A program made the position numbers and the translations under genes. From assembly GCF_002554705.1 (NCBI RefSeq), contig NZ_PDEP01000001.1:186001-250000 (forward strand): a stretch of 64,000 nucleotides of DNA, given 5' to 3'. Below are positions 27,678-36,724 of this stretch, piece by piece. The stretch is from Longimonas halophila. Lineage in GTDB: Bacteria; Bacteroidota; Rhodothermia; Rhodothermales; Salinibacteraceae. Under the pieces are notes generated by a model, which was not told where the DNA came from, searched no databases, and was given only the letters and a program-made list of their open reading frames with translations. The first letter of the stretch is position 1, and each line of letters starts with the position of its first letter.

Positions 27678-29168
27678 ATGTCCGACATACAAACCCACCT
27701 ATTCGTTATTTTCGGGGCCTCGGGAGATCTGGCCCGGCGCAAGCTCCTCCCAGCCCTCTACCGGCTGATGCAAAGCGAGGAGGTCGCCCGGCGCTGCTAC
27801 GTCCTTGGCACAGCACGCACCGACTGGACCGACGAGCAGTTTCGAGAGAACGCTCGCGAGGCACTTCGCGACAAGGGATACGCCGAGCAGGAAGTCAGCG
27901 AGTGGTGTACGCGCAACCTCTACTACCAGTGTTTGGGTGAGGAAGGCAACGACTACGAGGGGCTGCGCCGCCGTATTGAACAGCTTGAACGGCACCGCGA
28001 CCTGCCGGGCAATCGCGCGTTTTACCTGTCGCTTCCCCCCAGCATTTACCGGTCGGCAATTGAAGAACTCGGAGAAGTGGGGCTGAACGCAAGTCCGGGG
28101 TGGACGCGGCTCGTGGTCGAAAAGCCGTTCGGCTATGACCTCGAATCGGCCCGTGCGTTAAACGATCACGTCCACCAGTACTTCAGCGAAGACCAGGTGT
28201 ACCGGATTGATCACTATCTGGGGAAGGAAACGGTGCAAAACCTGTTGGCCTTCCGGTTTGGAAACGCCATCTTCGAGTCGATCTGGAGCCGGAATCACAT
28301 CGAACGCGTCGAGATTACCGTGTCGGAAAGCCTGGGTGTGGGCGGACGCGGTGCATATTACGACCAGTCGGGTCAGGTGCGAGACATGGTCCAGAACCAT
28401 CTCACGCAGCTTCTCACGCTCACGGCCATGGAGCCGCCTACCAGCATGAGCGCTACGGCCATCCGGCAAGAGAAAGTGAAGGTGCTCAATGCCGTGCAGC
28501 AGCCCGATCCTGCGACTGACGCTGTTTTCGGCCAGTACGAAGCGGGAACGATAGATGGAGAGTCGGTGCCCGCCTACCGCGATGAGCCAGACATACCGGA
28601 CGAGTCGATCACCGAGACGTTTGCGGCTCTGCGCCTCAACGTAGCCAACTGGCGCTGGCAGGGCGTGCCCTTCTACCTGCGTACGGGCAAGCGGCTGTCC
28701 GCAAAGCTCACGCAAATCGCGGTCCGATTTAAAGGGGCCCCGGTGTCCCTCTTTCAGGAAAGTGGCCAGCCCTGCATCCCGCAGAATGCGGGCTGCGAGA
28801 TGCGTTCCAACGAACTCCTCATCACGCTGCAGCCGAATGAGGGCTTCGATCTGCGCTTTGAAGTGAAGGCGCCAGGCGGAAGCGGAAAGATGGAGCTGGA
28901 AACGCAACAGCTCAGCTTCTCATACCAGGATGCCTTTGGTCCCGTGCCCGACGCTTACGAGACGCTCTTGCGCGACGTCATTCTGGGCGACCCCACGCTT
29001 TTTGTCCGCGCTGACGAGGTAGAGGCGTCATGGCAACTCTATGCGCCCCTTCTGGAAGCGGAATCGCCAGTGCATGCGTACGAGGCAGGCACCTGGGGGC
29101 CCAACGAGGTGGAACGCCTGCTTCCGCAGTGGACCTCAACGGCTCGAACCGGCCCGTCGGCAGAATAA
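27678..29168 (+). CDS. zwf: Glucose-6-phosphate 1-dehydrogenase
   Basis: 496 residues, full length. Oxidises glucose 6-phosphate to 6-phosphogluconolactone, generating NADPH. N-terminal GASGDLARRKLLPALY is the coenzyme loop; RIDHYLGKE (176-184) is the active-site signature with H179 and K183; the C-terminal domain (LRTGKRLSAKLTQIAVRFK) is typical. It is preceded by gnd (73-base gap) and followed by pgl (102-base gap), all on the same strand. Confidence 0.97.
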   Translation: MSDIQTHLFVIFGASGDLARRKLLPALYRLMQSEEVARRCYVLGTARTDWTDEQFRENAREALRDKGYAEQEVSEWCTRNLYYQCLGEEGNDYEGLRRRIEQLERHRDLPGNRAFYLSLPPSIYRSAIEELGEVGLNASPGWTRLVVEKPFGYDLESARALNDHVHQYFSEDQVYRIDHYLGKETVQNLLAFRFGNAIFESIWSRNHIERVEITVSESLGVGGRGAYYDQSGQVRDMVQNHLTQLLTLTAMEPPTSMSATAIRQEKVKVLNAVQQPDPATDAVFGQYEAGTIDGESVPAYRDEPDIPDESITETFAALRLNVANWRWQGVPFYLRTGKRLSAKLTQIAVRFKGAPVSLFQESGQPCIPQNAGCEMRSNELLITLQPNEGFDLRFEVKAPGGSGKMELETQQLSFSYQDAFGPVPDAYETLLRDVILGDPTLFVRADEVEASWQLYAPLLEAESPVHAYEAGTWGPNEVERLLPQWTSTARTGPSAE

Positions 29169-29270
29169 GTCTGCACGGGCCAAATAGCTATCCCTTGCAG
29201 GTTGTCTTCGCCTCGTGCGGATACCCGATACGAAGAAGCGTGCATATGCTCATCGATTCGTCCTTCCATT

Positions 29271-30014
29271 ATGCCTGATTCACCCTCTGTAGATGTCACC
29301 GTGTTCTCAACGTATGAGGCCCTTAGTCAGGCGGCAGCAGCGCATGTGCAGTCCGTTCTCGCACGTGCGTTGAACGAGCAGGACCGGTGTGCCCTTGCCC
29401 TTGCAGGTGGAAGCACGCCCCGTCGCCTCTATGAGCATCTGGCCCATGCGGATCTGCCGTGGGAGCGTGTTCACCTGTTCTGGGGCGACGAGCGGTTCGT
29501 GCCACACGACGATCCGAAGAGCAACGTGCAATTAGTTCGAGAGACGCTTCTGGCAGATCTGGCTATTCCAGCCGACAATGTCCACCCGATGCCGACAGCT
29601 GGTACCCCCGAGGCAGCAGCCTCCACGTACGCAGCCCACCTCCAGCGCCAGTTTGCGGACCAGGCGCACACGTTCGACTGCGCCCTCCTCGGGTTAGGCA
29701 GCGATGGACACACCGCGTCCCTTTTTCCCGAGCACAACCCCTTGACCACGGACCCGAAGCAGGTGCGCGCTGTCACCGCACCGGCACGCCACGACGTGAA
29801 GCAGCGCCTGACCTGCACCCTTCCGGTCTTCAACCGATCCCGGCAGGCCCTCTTTCTGGTGTCGGGAGAAGCAAAGCGAGGTGCCGTCCGAGCCGTCTTA
29901 GATGAGAACGACGCGTCGCTTCCGGCAACCCACATTTCGCCTCGCGAACACCTGGCCTGGTTCCTGGACACAAGTGCGCGCCCACAGCCCAATGCCCATG
30001 ATCTTGACCGATAA
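29271..30014 (+). CDS. pgl: 6-phosphogluconolactonase
   Basis: 247 residues of the DevB/SOL type. Hydrolyses 6-phosphogluconolactone, linking zwf and gnd products. The start is taken at ATG 29271 (MPDSPSVDVTVF); an in-frame upstream start adds 23 residues without family resemblance. Conserved blocks: LALAGGSTPRRLYEHL, FWGDERFVPHDDPKSN, and GLGSDGHTASLFP, the core of the active site. Completes the three-gene oxidative pentose phosphate cluster. Confidence 0.95.
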   Translation: MPDSPSVDVTVFSTYEALSQAAAAHVQSVLARALNEQDRCALALAGGSTPRRLYEHLAHADLPWERVHLFWGDERFVPHDDPKSNVQLVRETLLADLAIPADNVHPMPTAGTPEAAASTYAAHLQRQFADQAHTFDCALLGLGSDGHTASLFPEHNPLTTDPKQVRAVTAPARHDVKQRLTCTLPVFNRSRQALFLVSGEAKRGAVRAVLDENDASLPATHISPREHLAWFLDTSARPQPNAHDLDR

Positions 30015-30144
30015 TGTAGTCCACATGGCAATTACTTAGCATTGAATCGCTACCGAATGTGCGTAAGTGGTCGGTTCTTTTATACATTGGGGCACGCGCC
30101 CTGCGCATCCCCCTGTATTTTGAATTCAACGTGGCTCAACGGCT

Positions 30145-31644
30145 ATGGCTTCTTCCTCGGACGCACGATTTTCTACGCGGTGGACGCTCATTCTGAGCGT
30201 GCTGGGCATTGCGGTGGGTACCGGTAACATCTGGCGGTTCCCGCGTATTGCAGCGTCGACCAGTGGCGAGTCGGGAGCCGGGGCGTTCTTGGTGGCGTGG
30301 GTTATGTTCTTGTTTCTGTGGAGCATCCCGCTTATCATCGCCGAGTACGCCATCGGGCGCAAGGGCCGCATGGGGGTGGTGGGCTCGTATGTGCAGATGG
30401 CGGGCGAAAAGCGCGGCTGGATGGGCGGGTTCATTGGCGTGGTGACGACCGCGATCATGTTCTACTACGCCGTGGTGGCCGGGTGGTGCTTGTTCTACTT
30501 TTGGGAGGCGCTGTCGTCGCCGCTACCGCTTTCGAATGAAGCCGCCCAGGCCGGATGGGATGCGTTTCAGTCGGGTGGTACACCCCTCATCGTGCATGCC
30601 CTGGCCATGGGCGCAGGCACGCTGGCGGTGTGGAAGGGCATCTCCTCGATTGAGCGCGTAAACCGCGTGCTCGTCCCGGCGCTCCTGGGGATTCTGGTGG
30701 TCGCGCTCATCCGCACGTTCACGCTACCGGGCGCATGGGAAGGCATTGCCTTCCTGTTTACGCCCGAGTGGTCGCTGCTGGCGGATCCACGACTCTGGCT
30801 GGAGGCGCTCACGCAGAACGCGTGGGATACCGGCGCGGGCTGGGGGCTTATCCTCACCTACGGCGCGTACATGCAGGCGCGGCACGGCGTGGTGTCGAAC
30901 GCGCTTATCACCGGTATCGGCAACAACATTGTGTCGCTCATGGCCGCGGTGATCATCTTTGGCACCGTGTTCGCCGTGCTGGGCACCGACATGTCGCAGG
31001 GCCAGGTGCTCGACGTGATGCAGACCAGCGGTCCCGCCGGTACCGGACTCACCTTCATCTGGATGCCGCAACTCTTTGAGCAGATGGCGTTTGGGCGTCC
31101 GCTCGCGATGCTCTTCTTCCTGGGACTCGCGTTTGCGGCGCTAAGCTCGCTCATTTCTATGATCGAACTGGCCACGCGGTCGTTTGTGGATGCGGGGGTT
31201 CGGCGCTCCACGGCAGTCGGGTGGGTTGCCGGACTCGGCTTTCTGCTGGGCATCCCCTCGGCGGTGAACCTCAACATCTTCGCCAATCAGGACTTTGTGT
31301 GGGGCGTGGGGCTGCTCATCTCGGGTGCGCTCGTGGCGCTGGCGGTGATCATCTACGGACCGCGCGCCTTCCGCACGGAAACCATGGGGCACGGCGGCGA
31401 AATCAACCCCGGCACCACATGGGATGCGCTCATTACATACTTTATTCCGCTGCAAGCCGTTATCGTATTAGGCTGGTGGATCTACCAATCGGTGTTTGTG
31501 TTTGCGCCCGACACCTGGTTCAACCCGCTCGATCCGTTCAGCCTCATGACCTGCCTGCTGCAATGGGGACTGGCTGGCATCGTGCTGTGGGCGCTGAACG
31601 ACCGGTACGTAAGCCGCATGATGGAGCGCGCGCCGTCGTCGTAA
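30145..31644 (+). CDS. Sodium-dependent transporter, NSS (SNF) family
   Basis: 499 residues with about 11-12 membrane helices in the LeuT fold. Helix 1 carries the sodium/substrate signature GNIWRFPRIAA; helix 6-7 and 8 regions (GAYMQARHGVVSNALI, GLAFAALSSLISMIEL) supply further Na+ ligands. It would import an amino acid or related small solute using the sodium gradient, fitting a saline habitat. The substrate cannot be read from sequence. It is followed after 38 bases by a secreted redoxin on the same strand. Confidence 0.93.
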   Translation: MASSSDARFSTRWTLILSVLGIAVGTGNIWRFPRIAASTSGESGAGAFLVAWVMFLFLWSIPLIIAEYAIGRKGRMGVVGSYVQMAGEKRGWMGGFIGVVTTAIMFYYAVVAGWCLFYFWEALSSPLPLSNEAAQAGWDAFQSGGTPLIVHALAMGAGTLAVWKGISSIERVNRVLVPALLGILVVALIRTFTLPGAWEGIAFLFTPEWSLLADPRLWLEALTQNAWDTGAGWGLILTYGAYMQARHGVVSNALITGIGNNIVSLMAAVIIFGTVFAVLGTDMSQGQVLDVMQTSGPAGTGLTFIWMPQLFEQMAFGRPLAMLFFLGLAFAALSSLISMIELATRSFVDAGVRRSTAVGWVAGLGFLLGIPSAVNLNIFANQDFVWGVGLLISGALVALAVIIYGPRAFRTETMGHGGEINPGTTWDALITYFIPLQAVIVLGWWIYQSVFVFAPDTWFNPLDPFSLMTCLLQWGLAGIVLWALNDRYVSRMMERAPSS

Positions 31645-31682
31645 CCCATTCTCAATGCATCCCTCATAGACTGCTGATCGTC

Positions 31683-32306
31683 ATGCGTACGCTTTCTGCT
31701 GGATGGCTGCTGCCCGGTATCTTTATGCTCGGCACGCTCCTGCTTGGGGGGACGCCAGCCCACGCGCAAACCGATGCACTGTCGCTGGGTAGCTCTCTGC
31801 CCGAGGCCACGCTCTACGACGTGGAGCAAAACAGCTCCGTCTCCACCAGCGCCCTGCGCGGCGACCAGGCAACGGTGGTGCTCTTTTGGAGCAATCAGTG
31901 CCTGTGGATCGACCGCTACGAAGAGCGGGTGCTCGACCTGCGCGACACCTTCGCCGACCGCGGCGTGCAGTTTGTGCTTGTGAATGCCAACGACGCCGAT
32001 GCCTTTGCCGATGAAGGACGTAGCACCAGTGCCGAGCAGGCTCAGTCGTATGGCGATCTTCGCTACGTGCGTGATGAAAACGCTGCTTTTGCCCGTCAAC
32101 TCGGGGCCGAGCGCACCCCCCACGCGTTTGTGTTTGATGCGGAGGGCGCGCTCGTCTACCGTGGGGCCATCGACGATAGCCCCGGCAGTCCCGATGACGT
32201 GGAAGTAGCCTATCTGCGCGAGGCACTTCAAGCCACACTGAACGGCGAGTCGGTGTCCGAGCCTGATACACGCCCGTTCGGATGCATGCTCAAACCGCCC
32301 CGCTGA
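31683..32306 (+). CDS. Secreted thioredoxin-like (redoxin) protein
   Basis: 207 residues with a signal peptide (1-29, ending AHAQT), then a TlpA/AhpC-type thioredoxin fold. The active-site position reads NQCLWIDRYE with a single cysteine C73; related proteins have CPxxKxYE here, so this is the one-cysteine redoxin subgroup. The final PFGCMLK (C201) matches that subgroup's usual PxGCSIK end, so C73 and C201 may be the redox pair. Likely periplasmic thiol chemistry. Start at ATG 31683 after the transporter stop. Confidence 0.8.
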   Translation: MRTLSAGWLLPGIFMLGTLLLGGTPAHAQTDALSLGSSLPEATLYDVEQNSSVSTSALRGDQATVVLFWSNQCLWIDRYEERVLDLRDTFADRGVQFVLVNANDADAFADEGRSTSAEQAQSYGDLRYVRDENAAFARQLGAERTPHAFVFDAEGALVYRGAIDDSPGSPDDVEVAYLREALQATLNGESVSEPDTRPFGCMLKPPR

Positions 32307-32342
32307 AGGCGCATCGCTGTTCCCTTACAACGCTCCCCTCGC

Positions 32343-33374
32343 ATGCCTACCTTCTCGCGCTCCGCCTGGGCCGATGCCCTGCACGCCACCGCCCACCGCT
32401 GGACTGACCCCGACCACGAGCCGCGTCAAGCGGCCATTGAGGCGGCTGCGGACGCTGAAGCCTATCCGTTCACCGAAGCTCATATCGCCTTTGCTGTGAA
32501 TCAGCAGATGGATTCGGCGGTGCAGGCGTCGCTCCACGATGTCGCACAGCAACCTGCGGGGCCAGAAGCCATGCAAGTCGAACTGTCCGCCCACGTGCCA
32601 CTCTACGGACTGTCACTGATCGCCTACCTGACCCTGCGGGGCACACGCGTGTATCTTGCGGATGCGCCGTCGGAGCGCCCCGTGCTCCATGCTGTGCTGA
32701 GCGCCGCGCAGCAGGCGCTGTCGGTGGAGGCGGAGCACGCCCCCGTGCAGTGGGAGACCTCTGCCCCTGAATCCGCTCCGATCGCCGTCATGGGTGCGCC
32801 CGACGCCGACGCGATGGACGCTGCCGACTATGCGTGTCCCGACCATCCCGCCTGGGTCGTCCTCGACGGCAACGAGTCTGCCGACGAGCGCGAGGCGCTG
32901 GCCGAGGACCTCCTCGTGTACGACGGCGAATCGCCGCAGCACGTGGACCTGATCTGGGCCCCCGAAGACGTACTGCCTGACGCCTATCTTGAAGCGCTTG
33001 CCCACATGCGGGCCGCGGTGCCTGCCCACGAGCGCATTCCCGGCACGCTCCAGATGCAGCAGGCCCTGCTCGACGCCCAAGACGCTCCGCATGCCTACGC
33101 CGACGACCTCACATTTCTCTTCAGCAAGGGCGCTCCCGAGCCCCAGCGCGGCCTGCACGTGCGGTGGACGCCCTACGACGCGCTCACCGAGATCTCAGAG
33201 GCGTTCGACGGCACCGCCCCGCCCGTCGGGTCTGTGCGATGCCGCGTCGCGATCACCGAACGCGTGCAGCGCCATCTGCCTGCCAATGTACGTGTCGAGC
33301 CGCTGGGCACGCTGCACCGCGCCACCTGGTGGCCGCCCGCCGTGCAGACCCTGGCGGATGCGTTGAAGCAGTAG
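32343..33374 (+). CDS. Putative acyl-CoA reductase-like protein (divergent)
   Basis: 343 residues, acidic and cytoplasmic, without signal peptide or membrane helices. Its order of features resembles LuxC-type acyl-CoA reductases of Bacteroidota: an early YPFTEAHIAFAVNQQ like the FTxENVxxAL block, a VPLYGLSLIAYLTLRG block like the NxPLVGFHD segment, and a C-terminal PLGTLHRATWWPP like the GTxQ...W end. The central catalytic cysteine region is not recognisable; C169 (YACPDHP) is the only clear candidate. It may be a degenerate or retargeted family member. Moderate to low certainty on function, high on being a gene. Confidence 0.5.
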   Translation: MPTFSRSAWADALHATAHRWTDPDHEPRQAAIEAAADAEAYPFTEAHIAFAVNQQMDSAVQASLHDVAQQPAGPEAMQVELSAHVPLYGLSLIAYLTLRGTRVYLADAPSERPVLHAVLSAAQQALSVEAEHAPVQWETSAPESAPIAVMGAPDADAMDAADYACPDHPAWVVLDGNESADEREALAEDLLVYDGESPQHVDLIWAPEDVLPDAYLEALAHMRAAVPAHERIPGTLQMQQALLDAQDAPHAYADDLTFLFSKGAPEPQRGLHVRWTPYDALTEISEAFDGTAPPVGSVRCRVAITERVQRHLPANVRVEPLGTLHRATWWPPAVQTLADALKQ

Positions 33375-33671
33375 GTAGGGCACGCCTTGCATCCGTTATT
33401 GCAAGATAGGGTCCAAACATAGACGGAGAGCTTGTGCCGACAGCGGTCGGGTTCACTCCGTCCAGGATGACGAAGCGGCGGGGCAGGCACTCAACCCCAC
33501 ACCCTGTCATTCCGGACTTGACCCGGAAACGAGCAGCACGAGTTCACGTCCGTAATTCATCCTCCAGGCCGATGTATACACCACCGGATCCAGGCCGCCT
33601 GAGGGGACCTAAAAGCATACACATCTTAGCTATCCCTGTGCTTCCTTTCCACGCTCCTCATTAATACGCCT
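33375..33671. repeat. Intergenic repeat remnant with TTCCGG/CCGGAA hairpin
   Basis: The spacer contains GTCATTCCGGACTTGACCCG (from 33506), a widespread dispersed-repeat motif, with TTCCGG (33510-33515) and CCGGAA (33523-33528) forming a hairpin. Nearby words CCAGGATGACGAAGCG (33461) and CATCCTCCAGG (33559) look like further degraded repeat copies. It marks the left edge of the accessory zone. Confidence 0.5.
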
Positions 33672-34244
33672 ATGCCATCTTCCGACCCAGAGGCTGCGCC
33701 ACCATCAGACCCTGCACCGGAGGGCCCTGAGTCCGAGAGCTCCGCTCATGTATTCCGCTTTTCAGTCTGGTTCAAGTTGTTTGGATATATAATTGCGGCA
33801 CTCGGCGTATTCGGCCTCTGGGTCGGGGTGACTGAAAAACATGGTATATCTCTTATATTTTTTGTACTTGGAAACGTACTTGTCATTGGAGGGGGATTAT
33901 TTATCTTCCCCTCATATCGCGTTATCATCACGGACGCGTGGATTCGAAGGACATGGCGCATTGGGATCGGATCTTTTACGCTGTATGAGAACGACCATTG
34001 CATTCCATGGGAGCAAGTGGACGATATCCGGTATTCGACGATCACGGGGCTGGACCCTTATTACACAGCATTTGTTCGGGGCACCCGTATCGAAAATGGA
34101 CGTTCAATTCGTCAGGGAGTGTCAGTTATGATGTTTATGACGAATCGAAAGGAGGCGCTGCGACTGGTTTATAAATACGCTCCCGACGAGGTAATTAGTG
34201 ACAGCCCCCGTTTCCAGGAGTACATTCGCCGAATTGGGGCGTGA
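33672..34244 (+). CDS. Small membrane protein with PH-like domain
   Basis: 190 residues: a proline/acid-rich N-terminus, two membrane helices (about 35-55 and 58-78), then a cytoplasmic beta-rich domain with RVIITDAWIRRTWRIG and IPWEQVDDIRYS, the pattern of bacterial PH/DUF304-type domains. It is not a close copy of the PH proteins at 1.6-4.0 kb. Base composition is visibly more A/T-rich than surrounding core genes, and it sits between a repeat remnant and a run of broken genes, so recent acquisition is plausible. Confidence 0.65.
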   Translation: MPSSDPEAAPPSDPAPEGPESESSAHVFRFSVWFKLFGYIIAALGVFGLWVGVTEKHGISLIFFVLGNVLVIGGGLFIFPSYRVIITDAWIRRTWRIGIGSFTLYENDHCIPWEQVDDIRYSTITGLDPYYTAFVRGTRIENGRSIRQGVSVMMFMTNRKEALRLVYKYAPDEVISDSPRFQEYIRRIGA

Positions 34245-34292
34245 GGCCAGGCTTCATCAGGCGCTGTTCTGAGTCAAAATCCTGCGCCAGGG

Positions 34293-34339
34293 ACGCTCTC
34301 TGCGGGAGCGTTTGGTCCTCGCGGGAGCGCTTGGTCCTC
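34293..34339 (+). terminator. Terminator-like hairpin overlapping a 19-bp tandem repeat
   Basis: ACGCTC (34293-34298) pairs with GAGCGT (34306-34311) followed by TTT, about 50 bases after the preceding gene. The 3' arm belongs to a 19-bp direct repeat (34302-34320 and 34321-34339, one mismatch), so the terminator arm has been duplicated. Confidence 0.5.
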
Positions 34340-34388
34340 CCCACATGATGTCCTCCCCACGATCATCTCGTTTACTCCACAGAAACCA

Positions 34389-34505
34389 TCACTCCACCAC
34401 CGTAATCAGGTCGAAAAGCGGCAGGTAGAGCGCGATGACAATGGCCCCGATCACTCCGCCAATCACGACAATCAGTACCGGTTCGATAACCTGGGTGAGT
34501 GGCGG
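34389..34505 (-). pseudogene. 3' end of a type IV pilus/type II secretion inner-membrane gene (pilC/gspF)
   Basis: Only the last about 35 codons remain. The minus-strand frame ends IEPVLIVVIGGVIGAIVIAL then YLPLFDLITVVE and a stop, an unmistakable PilC/GspF C-terminus (last membrane helix and YLPxF tail). Homology stops near 34505, where RHS coding sequence begins on the opposite strand. No other part of the gene is in the window. Confidence 0.8.
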
Positions 34506-35682
34506 AAACACGCCTGCGTACCAACGAAACCGGCGCCCCCACCTTCACCGTTCGCGATGGCGCAGCGGCCCTCGGGCAGCTCCGCGGCCCCGCAGACTCC
34601 GGCGGGGAGCCCTCGGTGGACTACTGGAACGTCCTCCTCCCCAGCGGCACCCCCATTGGGCGCTTTGTGGATGGGTCCTCGAATGACCGCCGCTACTACC
34701 ACACCGACCACTTAGGCTCCACCCGCGCGGTGACCGACCAGAGCGGAACCGTCGTTGAGCGTCGCGACCATTACCCCTTTGGATTGCAAATGCCCGGCCG
34801 CACCCTCGCGCAGGGGCCCCGCGCGCCGACGAGGACTACACCGGCCACGAACTCGACGCGGAGACCGGCATGCACTATGCCGGCGCCCGCTTCTACATGA
34901 GTGCCCTCGGGCGGTGGGGCACCACCGATCCGCTGGCGGATGACTTTCCCGCCTGGAGTCCCTATAATTATGTACAAAACAACCCGGTGAGTCTCGTCGA
35001 TCCTGATGGGCGAGCACCGATGGATGACTACCGTATCCATCAGGATGGAAGTGCTACCGTCCAGCCTACAAACCGAGCAAACACGTATACTCTGGTAGAT
35101 CAAGCAGGAAATGAGAGGCGACTCGACTTGAGCACGCAGAGCGGACGTACACAGCTATCGAATGCGGTTGCAAGGAACTCCGATTTACGCCATCATATAT
35201 GGGGGTCGGTAACCGAGAACGAACAACGAGGCCTTTCTACCGCGGAGGGTATGGGGCAACTCCTCGTGCAAGGTGGAGGCACACAATCACTCGCGGCTTT
35301 TTTACAGGTGCCAGGAGAAACGGCGAGCACAGTAGGGCAAGGGACAGCAGCAGCTGGTTACTCCCTGGCTGCAAAATCGGGCGGACTGGGGACAAAGCTT
35401 GCGATACCCATGGTGCTCTTAGGCAACACACTGAGCACAGGCGGTACCATCATGCAGCATGCAGCAGATGCTGTCAGGGGAGATTTTAATCGGTTCAACT
35501 TTGCTACCGATATTGGTTTCTTCGGGTTGGGTAAAACGTTAGATAGGGGAATTCGTCGAGTCACTGACACCGAACAGCAGGAAACAATACTTCAATCTCT
35601 CCACTCCATATGGCGATCTGCTGTTGGAGGGGCGGCTAAAGAAGCGAACAGCCGGATGAACAGCGATGAGGAGCCACGATGA
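34499..35682 (+). pseudogene. RHS-repeat core and C-terminal region, 5'-truncated and frameshifted
   Basis: Begins abruptly after the pilC fragment. The first part encodes typical RHS/YD text (RYYHTDHLGSTRAV, RRDHYPFGLQMPGR). The frame then shifts by one base inside the GC run at about 34813-34828; removing one base restores EDYTGHELDAETG, and the second frame continues with the RHS core HYAGARFYMSALGRW ... YNYVQNNPVSLVDPDG. The core ends near 35010 and a 225-residue variable C-terminal region follows, where toxin domains normally sit. No known toxin motif is visible there. The thousands of bases normally encoding the RHS shell are missing, so this is a cassette tip, not a working RHS gene. 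Its end overlaps the next start by ATGA. Confidence 0.85.
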
Positions 35683-36503
35683 GCAATCTGCTATATGCTG
35701 TCAGTTGCTTGGCGTTCTCGTTAGCAATGATATACATGAGTTGGAAAGACATAGAACTGCCATCAGATAAAACGGATGGCCACCACCTCAGCCCGGTCCA
35801 ACATATGTCAAAAGTGTACTTGGCTTTCTTTTCAATCGTCGCAATTGTGTCAGGGTTTTACGTTTTAGTTTATGTTCTTGAGTACATACGCACGCAGCTA
35901 CTACCCCTCGTCCTGCTGGCGCTCCTGTGTAGTGGCAGTTTAGCTTGCATGCCAAGTGAGGACCAAGAGCGAGGTATGGTATCCCCAGATGAGAGAGCCG
36001 CTCCAGTAGCAGAGTACGAAGAAGGGAGTTGGCTGGATTGTAAGGGACCCACCTGCAACGAAGTAGGGATCTTAGAGACGATTTCCACTCCCAAAAGCTA
36101 TCGTCTGGTCGTAACAACCCGTTCAGGTCATTTCAGACGCAACTACGGACCGCTATTCGACACGCTGGGTCGCCGAGTTAACGAGACGACCTGGACCGAC
36201 ATCCGTCTTCGGGAAGACCACTGCCCGATGACGCTCAAGGTCACACCTTACTTCGACGACAAGGGATACGTAACGTCCGAGATCGAGCCGTCGTGTGGGG
36301 CACCCCCTGAAGGCCAAGCTGGGCCTGAAGAGAATACCCGCAGAAATGGAGGTATTGCACAGACCAACGGCCCGCTTGCAACCGAAGCGGACCGCGAGCG
36401 CTTGAAGTGGGCCCTGCAACACGAGATCTGCCAGCACCTTATCTGCGCCCCGTCTATTCGGCAGGCAGCAGCCCAACGAGTTGCTGCTGAACGCGCCCGC
36501 TAA
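35679..36503 (+). CDS. RHS-linked membrane/lipoprotein-like protein, unknown function
   Basis: 274 residues, overlapping the RHS stop by 4 bases (ATGA), so translation is probably coupled; genes in this position are often immunity proteins. Two hydrophobic helices (about 3-20 and 47-70) are followed directly by what looks like a second signal sequence with lipobox (LLPLVLLALLCSGSLAC, C90) and a secreted-type domain with four cysteines (DCKGPTCN, EDHCPM, EPSCG) and a charged helical tail ending in EICQHLICAPS. The join suggests two formerly separate proteins: a small membrane protein and a lipoprotein. No family recognised. Confidence 0.55.
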   Translation: MSNLLYAVSCLAFSLAMIYMSWKDIELPSDKTDGHHLSPVQHMSKVYLAFFSIVAIVSGFYVLVYVLEYIRTQLLPLVLLALLCSGSLACMPSEDQERGMVSPDERAAPVAEYEEGSWLDCKGPTCNEVGILETISTPKSYRLVVTTRSGHFRRNYGPLFDTLGRRVNETTWTDIRLREDHCPMTLKVTPYFDDKGYVTSEIEPSCGAPPEGQAGPEENTRRNGGIAQTNGPLATEADRERLKWALQHEICQHLICAPSIRQAAAQRVAAERAR

Positions 36504-36724
36504 CGCACAGCGTAGATTACAAAAACAGATCTGGAAGTAAGCAGGACAGACGGCGAACGAAGTGACCCAATCCCAATGACGTACAGCCCCATCTCCTAAT
36601 CTGCTCCTCATCTTTGCTCATAGTCTGCTCATGAATCTCAGTTGAGCGAGGCCGTTCTTTGAGCATGTACGCTGATCGCCGCAGTCTTCTGCCCCTGTGG
36701 CCCTTATGCCCGTGGCCCTCATGA

